Of a stretch of DNA of 10,002 nucleotides, positions 7,405 through 10,002 are shown piece by piece. Location: the NCBI GenBank assembly GCA_035623275.1, contig DASPTT010000090.1, positions 1-10,002 of the forward strand. Direction: 5' to 3'. Position 1 is the first letter of the stretch. Each line of letters begins with the position of its first letter. The stretch comes from DASPTT01 sp035623275. GTDB lineage: Bacteria > Actinomycetota > Acidimicrobiia > Acidimicrobiales > UBA8190. The position numbers and the translations under genes are program-made. The notes beneath the pieces are model-generated. The model was not told the DNA's origin. It worked only from the letters and a program-made list of their open reading frames with translations, and searched no databases.

Positions 7405-7616
7405 GGGCTCAGTTAGGCCACGCCGTGAGTGTTGGTCACAGGAGAATTGTCCATTGCTTCGGGACCGTACGCGCTGGCTCCTGGATTATCGCGCCCTCGC
7501 AAGCAGCCGAAACCCAAGGACCCCGGCTGACGGTCCGCCGCTAGGTGTCGGACGCCCTCGTCGAAGCCGAGGTCGTCCGCCAGGTCAGCGGTCCTCTGGT
7601 GGCGATCTAACAACAG
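7405..7616. other. Intergenic stretch between the MFS gene and the small ORF
   Basis: No gene is supported here. It must hold the MFS promoter. A TGGACA (-35-like) lies around 7448-7453 on the - strand, but without a good -10 at the normal distance, and GATAAT occurs at about 7485-7490 on the - strand. Neither pair is convincing. No copy of the intergenic repeat was found. Confidence 0.4.
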
Positions 7617-7826
7617 TCAGACCGCCGGCAGTGCGGGCCCGTTGGCGTGCCAGAGGCACCAGAGCGTCGGCGGGTGAACCCTTGTCATTCGTCCATCACG
7701 TTCGACGACGAGACCAGGCCGATCCCGGTGGCATCCAAGGAACTCACCTGCGGCCAGGTTGAGACCGACGCCGTCGTAGACGGGACCGAGCGGGAAGGGT
7801 CCCATAAGGCGGGCGCCGCCGCGCAT
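7617..7826 (-). CDS. Small hypothetical protein, possibly a remnant
   Basis: 69 aa frame from ATG 7826 to TGA 7617-7619; an in-frame ATG at 7805 would give 62 aa. I do not recognise the family. The stretch GPVYDGVGLNLAAGEFLGC followed by RPGLVVERDGR and PPTLWCLWHANG reads like real protein, and third positions are mostly G or C. It lies on the - strand directly after intergenic repeat copy C, in the same arrangement as DinB after copy A. However, the Shine-Dalgarno-like GGTGGGAGG (7852-7860) is more than 20 bases from ATG 7826. At the position matching the DinB start (CATATG) this copy reads CATTTC. So the original start may have been lost and the gene may be decaying. Confidence 0.4.
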   Translation of the reverse strand: MRGGARLMGPFPLGPVYDGVGLNLAAGEFLGCHRDRPGLVVERDGRMTRVHPPTLWCLWHANGPALPAV

Positions 7827-7850
7827 CGGCCGACTGCGGAAATGCCCTTC

Positions 7851-8012
7851 CTCCCACCGAGCAGGTAAGTAACAAACTGCCGATCCCGTTCGGATGGTGT
7901 ATCGAAACGGACCGGGCTGTTGAAGTGCCGTGTGAGGTCGCCCCGTCCAGTAGTCGACCGCTCGGTAACGACGGGCACAGCGTGATCCCGGTCGCCTTTG
8001 GGCTCCCTGACC
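7851..8012 (-). repeat. Intergenic repeat copy C (most complete copy)
   Basis: The reference copy, because it matches all the others. Reading the - strand from right to left it has GGTCAGGG (8005-8012), CCGGGATCACGC (7980-7991), GTCGTTACCGAGCGG (7958-7972), CGGCAC (7925-7930), CAGCCCGGTCCG (7908-7919), GGGATCGGCAGTT (7875-7887) and GCTCGGTGGGAG (7851-7862). The first three and the last are shared with copy A. The fourth to sixth are shared with copy D. Pieces are shared with copies B and F. It lies between the small - strand ORF and the + strand DHFR-like gene. The rest of the gap (8013-8121) holds only that gene's leader. Confidence 0.8.
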
Positions 8013-8121
8013 TGGCCGGGCGGCGTCCCAGCCCCCGAGCGGGTCCCGGCATTTCCGGATAGTGCAACGGTGGTAGGGAAGGCTAGACCGCCACCCGAGA
8101 TCAAGGACAGGATCGCGAACC

Positions 8122-8697
8122 ATGCCGGAACTCCTCATTGACCTCATCACGTCTCTTGATGGCTATGCAGCTGCCGAGGGCTGGCCGGGCTGGTGGGGGC
8201 TGGAAGGACCCGAGTACCTCGCGTGGTTGGGGGAGTCACCCGAGGCGGCCTACACCGTCCTCATGGGCGCAACGACGTATCGCCTCATGTCGGGATTCGC
8301 TGCGGAGGGTGAGCCAGGAACTGACGCCTTAGCGGGTATGTCGAAGGTCGTCTTCTCGACCACGTTGCGCGAGCCCCTCTCCTGGGCGAATACCCGACTG
8401 GTTGGGCAGCACCCCGTCGAAGCCGTCCGAGAGATGAAGGCCAGCGGCTCCACGTCAATGCGCACCATCGGCAGCCTCACTCTGTGCCGCTCCCTCTTGA
8501 AGGCTGGTCTGGTGGACCGCTTCCGTGTAGTCGTCTTTCCCGTTATCACCGGGAGCACCGGCCGGGAGCGGATCTACGACGGCTATCCCGACGTTGCTCT
8601 CGACATGGTCAGCAGCCGCACCTTCGATGGTCGCATCCAACTACTCGAATATGTCCCGACGATCCTGGATGGGCCGCCTGGCGCATCTTCGGCTTAG
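8122..8697 (+). CDS. Dihydrofolate reductase family protein (RibD C-terminal domain)
   Basis: 191 aa single-domain protein of the RibD C-terminal/DHFR-like superfamily (PF01872). Its members are NADPH-dependent reductases or uncharacterised relatives of the riboflavin enzyme. The family pattern is clear: an N-terminal strand with LITSLDGYAA (8-17), VLMGATTYRLMSGFA (46-60), KVVFSTTL (75-82), and the nucleotide-binding part TIGSLTLCRSLLKAGLVDRF (115-134) followed by RVVVFPVITGSTGRE (135-149). No deaminase domain is present, so it is not a full RibD, and true folate reduction is unlikely to be its role. The ATG is supported by AGGA (8109-8112) nine bases upstream. It is the only + strand gene between the two transposases and stands alone. 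Confidence 0.92.
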   Translation: MPELLIDLITSLDGYAAAEGWPGWWGLEGPEYLAWLGESPEAAYTVLMGATTYRLMSGFAAEGEPGTDALAGMSKVVFSTTLREPLSWANTRLVGQHPVEAVREMKASGSTSMRTIGSLTLCRSLLKAGLVDRFRVVVFPVITGSTGRERIYDGYPDVALDMVSSRTFDGRIQLLEYVPTILDGPPGASSA

Positions 8698-8800
8698 TGC
8701 GGTGAGCCGTCGGCGAACACTCGTTCCCGATCGGAATGTGCCGGAGGCGCGCACCCCGGGACCGAGGAGCAGTTGACGCCGTGCCCACCCGACGCTCCTA

Positions 8801-8838
8801 TGTCTGTCAAGACCCAAATCTCGAAGGGTGATTAGACA
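8801..8838. repeat. Imperfect inverted repeat between the DHFR-like gene and the IS110
   Basis: CTGTC (8804-8808) with ACCC (8812-8815) pairs with GGGT (8826-8829) and GACAG (8834-8838); alternatively TGTCT (8801-8805) pairs with AGACA (8833-8837). It may be a terminator for the DHFR-like gene or lie near the right end of the IS110 element. No T-run follows. The rest of 8698-8903 shows nothing that I recognise. Confidence 0.3.
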
Positions 8839-8903
8839 GCTGGCAGATCAATCATGAGTCACCCGCGAGCGGGGACAGGCTCTTATCAGGCCAGGCGTCT
8901 GGT

Positions 8904-8987
8904 GATCCGAGGGCGGGCCGGCATGTCGGACGAAAGCCAACCTGACGGCGGCAGATATGTGCTGGGCCAGGCCCGCCCTCGGAGATC
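8904..8987 (-). repeat. Long-stem inverted repeat touching the IS110 stop codon
   Basis: CCGAGGGCGGGCC (8907-8919) is the exact reverse complement of GGCCCGCCCTCGG (8970-8982). The stem gains one more pair (8906/8983) and two more after a two-base bulge, so that it reaches the TAG stop codon at 8987-8989. The 50-base interior can form a smaller hairpin (GTTGG with CCGAC, one G-U pair). It could be the right-end structure of the insertion sequence, part of a bridge-type RNA as in IS1111-group elements, or a factor-independent block to transcription. Confidence 0.65.
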
Positions 8988-10002
8988 TAGGAGCGCGGGA
9001 GGACCCGGAAGACCTCCCGGGCGACGTAGCGCTTGAGGATCCGGATCACCTCGCGCTTGGAGCGGCCCTCCTTCGTCCGTCGCTCCATGTAGTCGCGGGT
9101 GCGGGGGTCGAAGGACAGGCGGGTCATCACGATGCGCCAGAGCGCCGCGTTGGCCTCCCGATCGCCCCCTCGGTTCAGCCGGTAGCGCGTGACCTTGCCG
9201 GAGGAGGCCTCGATGGGGGCCACCCCGCACAACCGGGCGAAGGCGGCTTCTGAGTGCAGTCGCTCTGGGTTGTCGCCGGCGGCGACGAGCAAGGTGGCGG
9301 CGGTATCGACGCCGACTCCGTAGAGGCCGAGGAGCTCGGGGGCGGCCTCTTCGACCAGGCCCGCCAACAGCGCGTCGACGTGATCGATCTCCTCCTCGAG
9401 CTCGAGGCAGCGTCGGCCGAGGCTGGCCAGGGCCACCTTGGTGGCATAGGTGACCGTGTCGCCACCAGCGCGTGGGCGCAGGGCGGCTGTCTCGGCGATG
9501 AGGTCGGAGGTGGAAAGGCCCTTGAATCGGGCCCGCAGCTGCTCGGGAGCCGTGTAGCTGAGCTGGCGCATCTGGTGGATCGCCCGCAGCCGGCCTTGAC
9601 GGGCCGAGCGCTTGGCCACAAGCAGCACGCGGATCGCCTCGACCTTTCCGTCGCGACTCTTGGGCCTCCCCGTCGAGCGCCCCGAGAGCACCCCACGGGC
9701 GGCTTCGACCGCGTCGGCCGGGTCCGACTTGCCCTTTTGCCGGCGGACCTGGCGGTTGGGGCGATCGACCTCGATGACCTCGATGCCGGCGTCGACGAGG
9801 AATCGACACAGCCCCGCCCCATAGGCCCCGGTTCCCTCGACGCCGACCTTGCCGACCGTGCCGAAGCTGGAGAGCCACTCCAGCAACGCCGCATAGCCGC
9901 CGCGGGATGCGGCGAAGGACTCGACACCCAGCACCCCACCCACCGGGTCCAGGGCTGCCGCCACGTGGACGTCCAGGTGGGTATCGACACCGCCGATGAC
10001 GG
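8987..10002 (-). CDS. IS110-family transposase, N-terminus cut by the window edge
   Basis: Second IS110-family recombinase, at least 337 residues visible, unrelated at the subgroup level to the one at the left edge. The GTG at 9964 is not its start: the frame stays open to the edge and encodes VIGGVDTHLDVHVAAALD, the normal N-terminal motif with the first catalytic aspartate (codon 9983-9985). The other DEDD residues are E in VGVEGTGAYG (codon 9836-9838) and the two aspartates of KSDPADA (9722-9724 and 9713-9715). The Transposase_20 domain begins near LLGLYGVGVDTAATLLVAAGD, and VAPIEASSGKV carries the likely catalytic serine (about 9200-9205). Probably only a few N-terminal residues are missing. 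It points inward, towards the DHFR-like gene, and ends at TAG 8987-8989 next to a long inverted repeat. Confidence 0.95.
   Translation of the reverse strand, partial: VIGGVDTHLDVHVAAALDPVGGVLGVESFAASRGGYAALLEWLSSFGTVGKVGVEGTGAYGAGLCRFLVDAGIEVIEVDRPNRQVRRQKGKSDPADAVEAARGVLSGRSTGRPKSRDGKVEAIRVLLVAKRSARQGRLRAIHQMRQLSYTAPEQLRARFKGLSTSDLIAETAALRPRAGGDTVTYATKVALASLGRRCLELEEEIDHVDALLAGLVEEAAPELLGLYGVGVDTAATLLVAAGDNPERLHSEAAFARLCGVAPIEASSGKVTRYRLNRGGDREANAALWRIVMTRLSFDPRTRDYMERRTKEGRSKREVIRILKRYVAREVFRVLPRS

Noticed and set aside
7412..7418. GTTAGGC, identical to the integron attC core consensus
   Set aside because: A single 7-base match without the partner RYYYAAC box or the imperfect palindrome. 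The five repeats also lack this core (they have GTTACCG), and there is no integrase gene in the window, so classical integron sites are not supported.
8698..8800. A possible sixth copy of the intergenic repeat (CGTTCCCGATCGGAATGTG around 8721-8739)
   Set aside because: It resembles CGATCCCGTTCGGATGGTG of copy C over about 20 bases only; none of the conserved boxes follows at the right spacing.
9965..10002. GTG 9964 as the start of the right-hand transposase
   Set aside because: The frame remains open to the edge and encodes the conserved GVDTH motif with the first catalytic aspartate, so the gene must begin beyond the window.
1..10002. CRISPR array, tRNA or rRNA genes
   Set aside because: No regularly spaced identical repeats, cloverleaf sequences or rRNA segments were seen; the intergenic repeats are degenerate and kilobases apart.

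Overview
The window looks like accessory DNA from a high-GC (about two-thirds G+C by eye) Gram-positive bacterium, most likely an actinobacterium. The evidence is a DUF664-type DinB protein, a TIGR00027/LCMT-type methyltransferase, a DrrAB-type ABC exporter, a RibD-C/DHFR-like protein, several GTG starts and two different IS110-family transposases. No housekeeping gene, rRNA or tRNA is visible, so the species cannot be named.

Layout. 5-1015 (+): complete IS110-family transposase. 1016-1391: non-coding, with several hairpins. 1392-1961 (-): DinB-family protein. 2282-3948 (-): two-gene ABC exporter operon (ATPase then permease, overlapping by ATGA). 4259-5122 (-): SAM-dependent methyltransferase. 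5516-7393 (-): MFS transporter with a large extracytoplasmic insert. 7617-7826 (-): small possible gene of unknown function. 8122-8697 (+): DHFR/RibD-C-like protein. 8987-10002 (-): a second, unrelated IS110-family transposase whose N-terminus runs off the right edge. The two transposases point towards each other and bracket about 8 kb of mostly single-gene accessory units. These units do not form an obvious pathway; they read as a collection of exporters and small detoxification or modification enzymes.

The most unusual signal is in the intergenic DNA. A degenerate repeat of about 110-170 bp occurs five times: 1971-2138, 4095-4246, 5126-5241 and 7851-8012 (all oriented to the - strand) and 5361-5500 (+ strand). 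Four copies sit directly 5' of unrelated - strand genes: DinB, the ABC operon, the methyltransferase and the small ORF. Two copies even share the same Shine-Dalgarno-like end. The copies keep ordered boxes with nearly fixed spacing, for example CCGRGATCACGC then GTCGTTACCGAGCGG. It could be a shared promoter/leader, a structured RNA, a MITE-like element or a cassette boundary; the sequence alone does not decide. The MFS gene and the DHFR-like gene have no copy in the matching 5' position. A second notable signal is a 13-14 bp perfect inverted repeat touching the stop codon of the right-hand IS110 transposase.
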